The notes under the pieces were generated by a model. That model was not told where the DNA came from. It worked only from the letters and a program-made list of their open reading frames with translations, and made no database searches. From positions 59,937 to 123,936 of the forward strand of contig CAUPIJ010000003.1 of assembly GCA_963511305.1 (NCBI GenBank): a DNA stretch of 64,000 nucleotides. Direction: 5' to 3'. Below, one piece after another: positions 1 through 9,204 of the stretch (position 1 is its first letter; every line of letters starts with the position of its first letter). A program made the translations under genes and the position numbers. Source of the DNA: Propionimicrobium sp963511305 (lineage in GTDB: Bacteria > Actinomycetota > Actinomycetes > Propionibacteriales > Propionibacteriaceae).

Positions 1-409
1 AGTAGGTCGGGCCGATGCCTCGGCCGGTGGTGCCGATCTTCTTCTTGCCCGCGAACCGCTCGGTGACCCTATCGAGCACCCGGTGGTAACGGGTGATTAT
101 GTGCGCGTCGGCGCTGAGCAGCGGGTGCCGAACCTCGACGCCACGCCCGTACAGAGCATCGAGCTCCTCGGCCATGACGTCCGGGTCAATAACCACGCCG
201 TTGCCAATCACGGTTATTGCGTTCTGGTTCAAAATGCCCGCCGGGAGCAGGTGCATTACGAATTTCTCGTCACCAACAACCACGGTGTGACCCGCGTTGT
301 TGCCGCCCGAATAGCGTACGACGTAGTCAACGCGGTCTCCGATCGCGTCCGTGGCCTTGCCTTTGCCCTCGTCGCCCCATTGGGTACCCAAAATAACGAT
401 TCCTGGCAT
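1..409 (-). CDS. purA: Adenylosuccinate synthetase, N-terminal part
   Basis: Joins IMP and aspartate, using GTP, in the first step from IMP to AMP; cytosolic. The minus-strand frame begins MPGIVILGTQWGDEGKGK, the diagnostic N-terminal GDEGKGK nucleotide-binding loop of PurA, followed by GGNNAGHTVVV with the catalytic His region, and is open to the window edge, so only about the first 136 of roughly 430 residues are visible. The start is set by a perfect aggaggc ribosome binding site just upstream (bases 411-420). It lies 96 bases downstream of the transporter gene on the same strand and could be co-transcribed with it. Nothing is odd in the visible part. Confidence 0.95.
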   Translation of the reverse strand, partial: MPGIVILGTQWGDEGKGKATDAIGDRVDYVVRYSGGNNAGHTVVVGDEKFVMHLLPAGILNQNAITVIGNGVVIDPDVMAEELDALYGRGVEVRHPLLSADAHIITRYHRVLDRVTERFAGKKKIGTTGRGIGPTY

Positions 410-505
410 CTGTGCCTCCTTAGCGCCGCTTAACTCTACTCCAAAACTCGCGACTCTAGCGACAAAACCAGCAACCTGAGGCAAGCCGTTAGGCTGCCAG
501 GCGCC

Positions 506-1279
506 CTAGTTCGGGGCGTCTAGACCATACGAGGGTTCGCGCTTCTTCAGCCACTTGATGAGCTGGACGGTGACGGGCATCATCGCGTACTGCACCGCGA
601 TCTTCCACAGAAAACCGAAGATCGTATAGTTCGCCAACTGCGCAAACGTCGAGATGCCGATGGCGGTGGCAGCGATGGTGCAGAAAACCACGGTGTCCAG
701 CAGCTCCCCGACGCCCGTCGCCGACATCAGGCGTCTAACCAGGCGGCGTTCCAAGTGCCTCTTCTTGCCGAACCACATGATCGCAGAGTTGGCGCTCTGC
801 CCGATCGCGAATCCGGTCATCGAAGCCAGCACAATTTGCCAGACCGGCCCGAGCGCAACCTCGATGCCGTGCTGTTTCTCGATGCCGTATGCGTCGTTGA
901 AGCCGGGCAGAGCGATAATCGCCCAATAGATGCCCGCCGCGATCACGTTCGTGATGAATCCCATCGCGACCGCCCTTGTCGCAGCCCTCTTGCCGTACAG
1001 CTCTGTGATGGTGTCGCCCATGATGTAGGCGATCGGGAACATAAAGAACGCGCCATCGGTGATGACGTCGAAACCGCCGATCGTGAAGACCACGCCCTTC
1101 GCCCCGCCGATGCCGCTCAGGATGACGATGATCGCCATGATGGCCACCAGGATCGCGTAGTTTCCGGTGCCGTAGTCGGCGTATTTTGGAGTGCTATATC
1201 GACCCGTGGAACCATTTCGCCTCGATTCGGCACTGGCTTTGTTAGCTAGCTGGTTCTTGTTCGGGTCTTTGTTAGTCAC
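506..1279 (-). CDS. Queuosine precursor transporter, VUT/YhhQ (DUF165) family
   Basis: A 257-residue integral membrane protein of the VUT family, whose studied members import 7-deazaguanine precursors of queuosine. About 40 polar residues are followed by some six hydrophobic helices. The family-typical stretch DGAFFMFPIAYIMGDTITELYG is visible near residues 75-97, and GELLDTVVFCTIA near the C-terminus. The GTG start overlaps the TGA stop of the FHA gene (GTGA), so translation is probably coupled to the upstream signalling operon. An internal ATG start is possible because the first 40 residues are poorly conserved. The family call is secure; the substrate is inferred from the family. Confidence 0.85.
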   Translation of the reverse strand: MTNKDPNKNQLANKASAESRRNGSTGRYSTPKYADYGTGNYAILVAIMAIIVILSGIGGAKGVVFTIGGFDVITDGAFFMFPIAYIMGDTITELYGKRAATRAVAMGFITNVIAAGIYWAIIALPGFNDAYGIEKQHGIEVALGPVWQIVLASMTGFAIGQSANSAIMWFGKKRHLERRLVRRLMSATGVGELLDTVVFCTIAATAIGISTFAQLANYTIFGFLWKIAVQYAMMPVTVQLIKWLKKREPSYGLDAPN

Positions 1280-1830
1280 ATGTCAGATTCTTGCACCAAA
1301 GCGGCCCGAACGACGATTCTCGTCCACGAGCCAACATAGATGCGATGCTGCGGGCCAATCTCTGTGCGCTGGCTGATCGGGGCGGACGGCAGTTCGGCGT
1401 CAATGACCCCAACAAAGGTGCCGTTCGAGCTGCCCGCGTCCTCAACCCACCAGCGAGTGCCGTCAGAAATCAGGCGGGCGTGCTGGCGGCTGACGCCAGA
1501 ATCGGTGGTGCAGTTGATTTGGGGATCAGGCTGGTTTGCAGTCGGCCTGCCGATAAGGACGGTTTTGTCGCGCAGCCCGATGATCTGAGGTTGGCCTGGG
1601 GAGGGAAGCTGATCGGGGCTCGACTGGGTGCGATACCACTCCGGGTCGACCCACACCTCAGCCACCCAGCGGGTGCGGTCGTCGGGCTCGTCGGCCGCAT
1701 CGGCAGCGGTTTCTGGCTCTCGCAGATCCAGGCCACACTTGCCGCAGAACTTCTCCTCGCCGCTGAGTGGCGAGTCGCAATTCGGGCACTGCGCGGGCCG
1801 AAAGGTTTGCTCTTCAACTTCTTCGTTCAT
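1276..1830 (-). CDS. FHA-domain protein with N-terminal zinc ribbon
   Basis: A phosphothreonine-binding adaptor of 184 residues. Residues 15-32 hold a Cys4 zinc ribbon (CPNCDSPL then CGKCGLDL). The C-terminal half is an FHA domain with the expected GRP start, SRQHARL and SSNGTFVG signatures that contact phosphothreonine. FHA proteins beside PknG kinases (for example GarA) are usual kinase substrates and metabolic regulators; by position this is the likely reader of the adjacent kinase, but it has a zinc ribbon where GarA has a short phospho-acceptor tail. A gaggga ribosome binding site precedes the ATG by seven bases. It is the last signalling gene of the operon and overlaps the transporter gene. 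Confidence 0.88.
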   Translation of the reverse strand: MNEEVEEQTFRPAQCPNCDSPLSGEEKFCGKCGLDLREPETAADAADEPDDRTRWVAEVWVDPEWYRTQSSPDQLPSPGQPQIIGLRDKTVLIGRPTANQPDPQINCTTDSGVSRQHARLISDGTRWWVEDAGSSNGTFVGVIDAELPSAPISQRTEIGPQHRIYVGSWTRIVVRAALVQESDM

Positions 1831-1880
1831 AGTGTTCCCTCAAGCCAATTATTACCGTTCCCGCCCAGCTTTGCCAGGCT

Positions 1881-3173
1881 TTAGCTCCCCTTAGGGGTAT
1901 TACGCGTGCGGGTCGTCTTGGTGGACGCGGTATCTAGGGCCATCTCGTCGGCCTTGGTGGCGCCCGGCCGCAGCCGAACCGTTCCGGTAGCCACGTCGAC
2001 GACGTCCACCACCTGACGCAGCCTACTCGCGGCCTCCTCGTTGCCAGTCTGATCAGCCAGTTGAACCGCCCTGCCCAGCCTGGTGGTTGCCGTCGAGATG
2101 TCCCCGGCCTGCTTTGCAGCCAGCCCCTGTTGGATGGCCTGGGCCAGCTCGGTCTGGCCGGTGTAGTGCGCCACTTCCTCATTGATTTGCGTAGTCAGAG
2201 TATCATTGCCCGACCACATTGCCTTGACCAGCCCCTGAGTCTGCGGCTGCCCGTTAACCACCAGCTGGACCCGAGCCGCAAGCTGTTCCTGACCCACCGA
2301 CCTTGCCGGCAGCCTGACGGAGACGTGGTACTCGCGGGTTTCATCACCCCATGCCCCGGTGGGATATTCCATGATCAGCGGGCTTACCGCACGTCCCCGA
2401 TTGGTCATCTCGTCGACCTCGGGTGAGACCTGCCTTACGAACAGCAGTTGGGCGCCCTGCGGCGTCCAGACTCGGAGATTTGCCTTGGAGACGCCGCGCC
2501 CCATTGATGTCTGCATCACGGAAGCGAATTCTGCCGCCAGCTGGCTCGGATCGTGTACGAAACCTAGCGAGCCCATCAGCGCGGTCGAGATCTTGCGAAT
2601 CTCCGAGACCACCCAGTAGGTGCCAATGCCTCGACAATCGCACTGAAACTGCCCACGACAAGCCTCGATAGCGGCATTGAGCTGGGCGGGAGTCTCGTGC
2701 TCGTCTGCACCGTCGGTCAGCAGCAGCGCATGCTTCTGGCTAAAAATGTTGCCCATCGAATTAAACAGTGACCGGGTCAGGTTCAGCCATTTGCCGATGG
2801 CCGTGCCGCCGTCGGCAGCAAGCCGGTTGATCGCGGACTTCGCCTGGGCGCGCGTGAACTCGTTCATCTCAACCATGCCCGGCCCCGACCTGACTATCGG
2901 GTACGCCAGATATGCCTCGTGGGTGCCCGAGACGATAGCAAAATAAGTGCCGTCCAAAATGTTGTCGACGGCCACCATCGCCGCCTGCCTGGCCGCCGCC
3001 ATCGTGTTCTTTCCCATAGATCCCGAACAATCGATGATGATGATTTCACCCGCCACACCACTGCTGCCCGCATCGCCCGAGTCGTCGACCGAGATTGAGA
3101 CGATGGCGTTGACGTCCGTGCCACCATCGGGCAGGAACTCGTTTTGGAAAACTTGGGTTTGGTAGTTGGCCAT
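1881..3173 (-). CDS. von Willebrand factor A domain protein
   Basis: A 430-residue cytosolic vWA protein. Near residue 47 the MIDAS motif DCSGSMG gives the D-x-S-x-S metal site, and LLTDGADEH supplies the later acidic residue. The C-terminal third is beta-rich, then helical, like the TerY-type proteins that accompany TelA and PP2C/kinase partners. Its ATG overlaps the TAA stop of the phosphatase gene (TAATG), so the two are co-translated. Known homologues act as metal-dependent protein-interaction scaffolds in stress-response cassettes; the binding partner here is unknown. There is no signal peptide or membrane segment. Confidence 0.85.
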   Translation of the reverse strand: MANYQTQVFQNEFLPDGGTDVNAIVSISVDDSGDAGSSGVAGEIIIIDCSGSMGKNTMAAARQAAMVAVDNILDGTYFAIVSGTHEAYLAYPIVRSGPGMVEMNEFTRAQAKSAINRLAADGGTAIGKWLNLTRSLFNSMGNIFSQKHALLLTDGADEHETPAQLNAAIEACRGQFQCDCRGIGTYWVVSEIRKISTALMGSLGFVHDPSQLAAEFASVMQTSMGRGVSKANLRVWTPQGAQLLFVRQVSPEVDEMTNRGRAVSPLIMEYPTGAWGDETREYHVSVRLPARSVGQEQLAARVQLVVNGQPQTQGLVKAMWSGNDTLTTQINEEVAHYTGQTELAQAIQQGLAAKQAGDISTATTRLGRAVQLADQTGNEEAASRLRQVVDVVDVATGTVRLRPGATKADEMALDTASTKTTRTRNTPKGS

Positions 3174-4222
3174 TAAGACTGCTCCACAGCGCGGTTGAGC
3201 TTGGTGGTGGGCACATCTAGTGGGTCGCTGGCGGCCTCAAGCCTGGCGACGGCCGCGGTGATGTTGTCCACCCCACCCTGATGATTGGCCCACTCGATCA
3301 GCTTCCTGGTGCCGTCGGCCAGTCCATCGGAATCGGCCATGATCTGGCGCACCATCGTGGCGAAGCTCTGCTTGTCGGAGGCGTAGTTCCACAGCCCATC
3401 GCTGCAGACCACGAGCCAGCCGGCCACCGGCTGAGCCGGCATCAGATGCACATCGGGCAGGATCTCGGGCGCGTCCCTGCCTAACCAGCGCGTGATCACG
3501 TGCGCGTCCGGCCCGGCTTCCGCGATTTCCCTTTCGACACCGGCCGCGATGTGTTCCTGGGCGATCGAGTCATCAATGCTCAGCAGCTCCGGCTCCCCGG
3601 TTTCCGGCACCCAGTAGACCCTGGAGTCGCCGACCGAGCCGGCTACCACAGCGCCGTCCTGGATGGCGGCTAACGCGATAGTGCAAGACGGCGGGTTGAA
3701 ATCTTCCGGATCAGTGTTGTCCAGGACCGCATCTGCTGCGGCCTGGCAAGATGCAATGAAGGTGTCCTGAAGCTGCTGAGCGTTCTCCTCGTCCATGGGG
3801 ATGTTCCGAGCGAGCTCTATCAGGGCATTAGCCCCGGCCAACGCAGCCGCGCGGGCCGCCACATCAGAATCGGACGCGCTAGACACCCCATCGCAGACCA
3901 CCAACGCAGCACACTTTCCGGGCTCCTCGCTAGCGATCGCGTGAACCCCGTCCTCGTTGCTGGTGTGGCGTATTCCGCGATCTGTAACGGTCATCACCCA
4001 GCTTTGTGGCTGCTCTTCGACATGATCGTATGGCGATGGCGCCTTCGCGCCGCAGGTCGAACAGTAGCCGTCGAGGTCAATCTGACCGCCACACCTCGAG
4101 CAGACCGACTGCTGTGAGTTGAAGACTCGAACCGGCTGATCGTTGGCCTGCTCGCCGCCATCGTTCTGGAGATCGGGGCCAGTGTTATCGGGATTGATGC
4201 TATCGCTCAAAATAGGCTCCAT
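3173..4222 (-). CDS. PP2C-family serine/threonine phosphatase with N-terminal zinc ribbon
   Basis: A metal-dependent protein phosphatase, presumably opposing the adjacent kinase. Residues 41-57 form a Cys4 ribbon (CSRCGG, CSTCG) very like those in the kinase. The PP2C core follows: RHTSNEDGV, VVCDGVSSAS, GSVGDSRVYWV, CSDGLWNY and GGVDNITAAV carry the conserved metal-binding aspartates. The ATG lies inside the end of the kinase gene (16-base overlap). A TTG at 4210 behind GGAG, overlapping the kinase TGA, is a credible alternative start that keeps the ribbon. It is cytosolic, with no membrane segment. Confidence 0.9.
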   Translation of the reverse strand: MEPILSDSINPDNTGPDLQNDGGEQANDQPVRVFNSQQSVCSRCGGQIDLDGYCSTCGAKAPSPYDHVEEQPQSWVMTVTDRGIRHTSNEDGVHAIASEEPGKCAALVVCDGVSSASDSDVAARAAALAGANALIELARNIPMDEENAQQLQDTFIASCQAAADAVLDNTDPEDFNPPSCTIALAAIQDGAVVAGSVGDSRVYWVPETGEPELLSIDDSIAQEHIAAGVEREIAEAGPDAHVITRWLGRDAPEILPDVHLMPAQPVAGWLVVCSDGLWNYASDKQSFATMVRQIMADSDGLADGTRKLIEWANHQGGVDNITAAVARLEAASDPLDVPTTKLNRAVEQS

Positions 4223-6591
4223 TTTCTTTTAGCGTCAGCGTTGCTGAGCAGGCGGTTTCTCTCGGTTCGGTCTTGCGTCCAGTAGGCGAGCGACGCGTAG
4301 GCCTGTTCGAGCTGCGCCCTAACGTTGCGATCGGTGGCTGGCTTGCCACCGATGGCCGTAGCAGGTTGATTTCCGCTCTCCCCCAGACTATCCAGGGCTT
4401 TCTCTAGGATTTCAACCCGGAACTTGGCCTTTGTCTTTTCGGCGTAGTCGGTCTGTTTGAGGGCGTCCAAGGCGTCCGCGAGATCGGTTAGCGTCTCGCT
4501 TCTGCTCAGCAGCAGCTCGGCGCGCTTCTTTCTGGCGACGGCGAAGCCCCTGGACTTGGCCGGCACCAGGTCGAGGGCGTCCAGTGAGCCGCGAATATCT
4601 CCTCTAGCTACCCTGATTCTGGCCATCCCGAACGCGCTCGCCGCTACGTATGCGGAATCGGTGCTGGCGCAGATCGCGAACAGTTGCTCGGCGTGCTGGG
4701 GCAGCTCTGCCCTCTCGCAGGCGAGCGCGAGGGCAAACTTGGGAGCCATCTCGCCGGGTAGCTGACTGTAGACGGTATTGAAGGCGGGCACCGACAGGCG
4801 CCAATTTCCGTTGCGGAAGTGCGCGATGGCCTGTATCCAGACCGCCCGCCAATCCCAGGGATCCAGCTGCTTCAGCTCGCTGATCAGCCGATCGACGGCC
4901 TTAGTCTTGTTCAGCTGAAAGTTGAGTTCCAGCTCTGCCAGGATGACCGCCGGGGTGCGTTGCGGGGCATCGGCCAAAGCCTTGATGCGTCTGGCCGGCT
5001 CGCCTACCTCCAGGCTGGTCAACCACTCGCGCATCGGATCGTTCACGTCGGACCTGAACTGCGGCAGCGAACGCCAATCGACCTGATCCTCAGAGAGAAT
5101 GTCCGGGTCTGTGAACAGCGCCGAATCGTGAGAGGTGATCGATGCTTTGCCGAACGACCGCCCGACCACCTCGCGCAGCACGCCTAGACACTGGGCGCGC
5201 ATCATCTCGGCGCTCTGGAATCGGTCGGCAGGATCGGGCGCACATGCCCGTTGGACTAGGCGATATAGCGAATCGAATTGGGCGAGCTGCTCAATCTTTC
5301 CTGGCGGCGGCAGCTTGTCGACGTAGTCGGTCTGGAAGTTCTTGAACACCGTGCACATCATCATCAGCGAGCGCCCGACGGCGTAAATATCGCTGGCTAT
5401 CGAGCAGCCCTGCTCTGCAACCTCCGGGGCTTGATAACCGAGGGTGCCGTAGATGGGCGAAGTGTCGTCGCCGATGCGTCTAACCGAACCTAGATCGATG
5501 AGCTTCAGCGAGTCGTCAACCTGCATCAGGTTGTCGGGCTTGAAGTCGCAGAACAGCAGCCCCTTGCTGTGCAGATAGCCGAGGGCCGGCAGGATCTCGA
5601 TGATGTAGGCAAGCGCCCAGTCGACCGGCAGTGGGTCAGGCTGGCCGCCGTTCTCGGCCCGCCGATGCTTCAACAAATCGGTGATCGAGCGGCCGGGCAC
5701 ATATTCCATGACGATGTAGCGAGCTTTCCCGTGAGCGACAAAGTTGTAGATCTCGACGATCATGGGATGCTCCACCTTTGCCAGGAACTGACCCTCGGAT
5801 TTCGCCGAGGCGGCGGCGTCCTCATCGGCGTCGTTGAGCAGCCCCTTCAGCACCACCCAGCGGTCGGAAACGTTCTTGTCGCGAGCAAGATAGATCCAGC
5901 CCATGCCGCCGTAGGCCAGGCAACCTACCACCTCGTACTGGCCTGCAACCAACTCGCCTGGCTCGATGCTGGGACGGAAATCGAACGGAGTCTGGCATTC
6001 CTCGCAGCGGCCGCGCTCCGAGCCGGGTTTGCCGTTGTCCCCGCGCCCGACGGGCCTTTCGCAGACCGGACAGAATCTGCGGGTTTCGGGAACCACTGCC
6101 TCTGCCATTATGGCAGAGGCAGGTTCGGTTGGCGGAGCCGGTGGGACGTTCGTAATGCCCGCGCCGATGCGCGTGCGGCTGCTCTGCCACGAGCTCAGCG
6201 GGCGCTTCGCCTCGCCGCCGGCAAGCTTGGATCCGATGGCGACCGTGCCCAGCTGCGCGCTCTGCGAAGCGTCCAGCAAGGGAGCCCCGAGCACGTTCGG
6301 CACCTGCTGAACGATCGGTGGCTGGCCGCAAACGTTGCAGTAACCGTCGACTATCTGGCCTCGACAATACGCCTGCGGGCAAGAGCCGCTGGCCAAGCCG
6401 ACCGGCTGCGTTATCAGCTGTTGTGGCCTGGTTTTGGGAGGGGTGGTGGCGGTCTTTTCCGTCGTGCCGAGGGGCTGCGCGGCCTGCGGCACGGGAGTTA
6501 CGGGCGCGTTGGGCGGCATTCCACAGACGTTGCAGTAGCCGTCCTCGATGCTGCCGAAGCAGCCAGGTTGGCTACATTTCTGCACGCTCAT
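4207..6591 (-). CDS. PknG-like serine/threonine protein kinase with zinc ribbons and TPR region
   Basis: A 794-residue soluble kinase of the PknG class. Residues 6-24 and 81-98 are paired zinc ribbons (each ending DGYCNVCG), and 174-209 is a third cysteine cluster (CPVCERPVG, CEECQ) just before the kinase, where PknG carries its rubredoxin-like domain. The kinase has the loop AYGGMGW, VVLK (catalytic lysine near 249), CDFKPDN in place of HRD (aspartate near 349) and DLGS instead of DFG, as in PknG. The C-terminal 270 residues are helical TPR-like repeats. In mycobacteria PknG senses amino-acid or redox state and phosphorylates an FHA protein. I chose the ATG at 6591 because gaggaggcg precedes it; an upstream GTG would add 15 unlikely residues. 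Confidence 0.9.
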   Translation of the reverse strand: MSVQKCSQPGCFGSIEDGYCNVCGMPPNAPVTPVPQAAQPLGTTEKTATTPPKTRPQQLITQPVGLASGSCPQAYCRGQIVDGYCNVCGQPPIVQQVPNVLGAPLLDASQSAQLGTVAIGSKLAGGEAKRPLSSWQSSRTRIGAGITNVPPAPPTEPASAIMAEAVVPETRRFCPVCERPVGRGDNGKPGSERGRCEECQTPFDFRPSIEPGELVAGQYEVVGCLAYGGMGWIYLARDKNVSDRWVVLKGLLNDADEDAAASAKSEGQFLAKVEHPMIVEIYNFVAHGKARYIVMEYVPGRSITDLLKHRRAENGGQPDPLPVDWALAYIIEILPALGYLHSKGLLFCDFKPDNLMQVDDSLKLIDLGSVRRIGDDTSPIYGTLGYQAPEVAEQGCSIASDIYAVGRSLMMMCTVFKNFQTDYVDKLPPPGKIEQLAQFDSLYRLVQRACAPDPADRFQSAEMMRAQCLGVLREVVGRSFGKASITSHDSALFTDPDILSEDQVDWRSLPQFRSDVNDPMREWLTSLEVGEPARRIKALADAPQRTPAVILAELELNFQLNKTKAVDRLISELKQLDPWDWRAVWIQAIAHFRNGNWRLSVPAFNTVYSQLPGEMAPKFALALACERAELPQHAEQLFAICASTDSAYVAASAFGMARIRVARGDIRGSLDALDLVPAKSRGFAVARKKRAELLLSRSETLTDLADALDALKQTDYAEKTKAKFRVEILEKALDSLGESGNQPATAIGGKPATDRNVRAQLEQAYASLAYWTQDRTERNRLLSNADAKRKWSLF

Positions 6592-6602
6592 CGCGCCTCC
6601 TC

Positions 6603-7451
6603 TCAGGTCTGTGGCCAGCCGGAAGTATCCAGCCAACTGCGGTAATCTCCGATTGCTTTCTCTAGCGTAACCACTAGCTCTGACAATTTTTGATCGCTCT
6701 TGGCCTCGGATGTGGTCATCTGCCGCGAAATCTCATTTAAGCCGCTCTGCAGCGCGTCGAGTCCGGGACGAATCTGCCGCTGCATACCCTGCCCAACGGA
6801 AACCCCGACGATGAGGTCGCGTTCCAACCTGGCCGCGTCGTTCTCCAGCGGGCCGAGCAAGCCTGCGGTGTCGGCTCCCCGATTGCCACGCTCGACGGCT
6901 TGCTGGAGCCTGTCTTCGAGAGCTTTGAACCTGGCCTGCGAATTCGTAGCCAGGTCTCCCCTGGCCAGGCCGAGTTGGTCGCGGATCCTCTCTAAACTTG
7001 CCCGTAATTTGGTGATCCTGGCGATCGATTCTGTGCCGTTCGGGCCGAGCCCCAGCTTCTCGTAGAGCTGAGCGCACAGCGCGTCCGAAAGCTTGCAGGC
7101 CTCCGGCAACGAGAGCCCGCTGGCAGCCGTGTTGTCCGCCTCATCGAGCCGACCCCAAATCATATTGGCGAGCTCGTCGCACTGCCTCGGGCCGACCCGG
7201 CCGCCGTCCCAGATTTCCAGCAGACGCCGGTAGCGCACCGAGATTGACTGCCAGAGAGCCATCGCCAGCGCGATGTCTTGGGTCAGCGCGTCAGCATTTT
7301 TTGACTGCAAGGCGGCGCGATCCAACTCGTCAAGCTGCGCGCGCCGATTCTCTAGCCACTCGCCCAGTTCGATCAGGTATTTCCGGTTCTCCATTGGTAA
7401 GGCGCCGCGGCCGATCGCTCCTGGAGCCTGGGGAGCCACCACCGCGCTCAT
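6603..7451 (-). CDS. Helical protein of the PknG-type operon, function unknown
   Basis: A 282-residue protein that I cannot assign to a family. It is predicted almost entirely alpha-helical, rich in Arg, Leu and Glu with heptad-like spacing (LEDRLQQAVERG, LERIRDQLG), and has no clear membrane helix or signal peptide. The ATG overlaps the stop of the upstream membrane-protein gene (ATGA), so it is translationally coupled, and the kinase gene follows after 11 bases. An internal ATG at MENRKYLIE, about 20 residues in, is an alternative start. Position between a putative sensor and the kinase suggests a coupling or scaffold role, which is inference only. Confidence 0.7.
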   Translation of the reverse strand: MSAVVAPQAPGAIGRGALPMENRKYLIELGEWLENRRAQLDELDRAALQSKNADALTQDIALAMALWQSISVRYRRLLEIWDGGRVGPRQCDELANMIWGRLDEADNTAASGLSLPEACKLSDALCAQLYEKLGLGPNGTESIARITKLRASLERIRDQLGLARGDLATNSQARFKALEDRLQQAVERGNRGADTAGLLGPLENDAARLERDLIVGVSVGQGMQRQIRPGLDALQSGLNEISRQMTTSEAKSDQKLSELVVTLEKAIGDYRSWLDTSGWPQT

Positions 7452-8656
7452 CGCTGATACTTCCGTAGCGGCTGCGAAAGCCCCCAGCCTGCGCTGATCG
7501 CGGCAAGAACGTTGAGCAACACCGCCAGGGTTCGAGACCGCTGGTTGCTGGCTAGCTGGGCTTCAGCGTCCTCGTTGAAGCTCTCGAGCCGGGCTTTGAC
7601 ATCATCGCCTAGAGCGCCCTTCGCCGTTTCGGCGCTAGTGTTAACCTGCGCGAAGTTGTCGGCGCTGGCATCTGTCAGGGCTGCCTCGAAGCTTTCTCGA
7701 AAAGCGCCGACCGCATCCGCGCTCTCTCCGTGAAGGCCGTTGTCATAGGCCTGTTCAATCAAGCTGCGCACTTCGGAGGCGTCCGCCTGACCGTCGTTGT
7801 TCATGTTGTGCAGCAATACTCGGTTGGCCGCGCTGCTGGCCATCGCGATCTTAACGTTGGCTTCGCTCGCCTGACGCACGTCGCTGAAGCGGGCGCCGCC
7901 CGACGACAGCGAGACCGACTTGACGCTATTGACCGAAACCAGATAACCGCTCGCGCCAACCAAGACCACCGCACCAACCAGGCCGACGTTCAGCACTCGT
8001 CTGGTGAGTTTGGCGTGCCGCACGCTCGCATAGATCAGGGCTCCGAACGGAACAATGAGAAACGCGAAAGTGAATGCCGGTAATTTTGATTTCGCATCGA
8101 GCCTGCCAGCCAGCTCCTCTATCCACTTGTTGGACTGAACGTCAAGATCGCTATTTAGCGTGCTCCAAGAGTCGTGGAGAGCGTCGGAGCGCTTGTCTTC
8201 AGAATCCGCCTTGACTAGCTGCCCCAACGCCACCGAGGCTCTCGGCAGATTCTTTGCCAGCGCGATCGAGGCGTCCTCGTCGTTTTCCTGCCTAGCCAGA
8301 TCGGTAGCGGCATCCTCGAGTTTGACTAGGTATTCTCCCCAGCCCTGGCCATCGACCAGGTATTTCGTGGCCAGCGCGTCCGCGTCGAAGAGATTAGCCT
8401 TAAAACTTCTGACGTTGGAGATGTCGTTTACCGTCTGGCGCGAGTTGGTCAGGACGTCGTCGGCACCATTCACCGCACCGACACCGACAACCATTGCCAA
8501 AAGGCCCGCCAAAACGCTGAGCGCGCGAAGCCAGGACAGACTGCGCGGTGTGTTTAGGTGTCGCGCCAGGGGCGCCGAAGCTGGCTTGATCAGCTCACCG
8601 ACGCGGGTCTCGCCGAATTTGAAGGCCGCAGCTTTCAGAGTCTTTGTCTCCGGCAC
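7448..8656 (-). CDS. Membrane protein with four-helix-bundle-like sensor regions
   Basis: A 402-residue membrane protein with hydrophobic helices near residues 43-65, 193-212, 222-243 and close to the C-terminus (TLAVLLNVLAAISAGWGLS). The segments between helices 1 and 2 and between 3 and 4 are long, helical and polar, like the paired periplasmic four-helix-bundle modules of chemoreceptors. The layout resembles GlnX, the membrane component beside PknG in mycobacteria, which relays amino-acid status. I see no cytosolic signalling domain, so any signal must pass to the neighbouring soluble proteins. It starts at GTG two bases after the upstream stop. The sensor role is inferred from topology and context. 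Confidence 0.7.
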   Translation of the reverse strand: MPETKTLKAAAFKFGETRVGELIKPASAPLARHLNTPRSLSWLRALSVLAGLLAMVVGVGAVNGADDVLTNSRQTVNDISNVRSFKANLFDADALATKYLVDGQGWGEYLVKLEDAATDLARQENDEDASIALAKNLPRASVALGQLVKADSEDKRSDALHDSWSTLNSDLDVQSNKWIEELAGRLDAKSKLPAFTFAFLIVPFGALIYASVRHAKLTRRVLNVGLVGAVVLVGASGYLVSVNSVKSVSLSSGGARFSDVRQASEANVKIAMASSAANRVLLHNMNNDGQADASEVRSLIEQAYDNGLHGESADAVGAFRESFEAALTDASADNFAQVNTSAETAKGALGDDVKARLESFNEDAEAQLASNQRSRTLAVLLNVLAAISAGWGLSQPLRKYQR

Positions 8657-8658
8657 GG

Positions 8659-9189
8659 CTAGTCGATTTCCAGAGGCCCGCCGGAACTTTTTTCACCGTC
8701 CAGCTTGACCGGGGCCAGATTCTTGCCGCCAAATTTCGCCTCCAGGAAGGCGCCCTGAGCAACTAGGGATTTGGCGTCTTTGCGGTTCGCCGCATCGGCC
8801 ATCCGGCCGGTGGTCAGCGAGAGCAGATCCAGTTGATCAATGAGCAGCAGCAGCGACGACTTACCGTTCGCAACCGGACGGGTGTCGGCCCAGTCGCGCG
8901 GCAAAGCAAGATAGCCGGCCAGGGATTCTGGTAGATACTCGGTGGCGGTAGCGACCACTGTATAGGCCTCTTGGCTTGCCACGCCGAGATTCTCCAGGCG
9001 CGGCAAAATGCCGCGCACCAGATGGGTGATGCGTAAGACCCTGGCCACCACCGCGGTCGAGATGTCGTCGTCCAGCATCTCTTCGGCCCTGCACAGAGCC
9101 GCCTCGACGTCGGGCTTGGTCGGCGCTGGCTCCTGAACCACCTCCGGTTCGGGGGCCGGCTTCGGTTTCAACCAATCAAAAAGACCCAT
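8659..9189 (-). CDS. Conserved small protein of the TelA/PknG operon, function unknown
   Basis: A 176-residue soluble protein beginning MGLFDWLKPKPAPEPEV, an amphipathic N-terminus plus a Pro/Glu linker, which could hold it to the membrane or a partner. The rest is a helical domain with no motif that I recognise. It lies 15 bases downstream of telA and two bases upstream of the membrane sensor gene, so it is an integral member of the operon. A gagaggg ribosome binding site precedes the ATG. Small proteins of this type next to TelA are often annotated only as hypothetical; I do not assign a function. Confidence 0.7.
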   Translation of the reverse strand: MGLFDWLKPKPAPEPEVVQEPAPTKPDVEAALCRAEEMLDDDISTAVVARVLRITHLVRGILPRLENLGVASQEAYTVVATATEYLPESLAGYLALPRDWADTRPVANGKSSLLLLIDQLDLLSLTTGRMADAANRKDAKSLVAQGAFLEAKFGGKNLAPVKLDGEKSSGGPLEID

Positions 9190-9204
9190 TGCTCTGCCCT
9201 CTCA

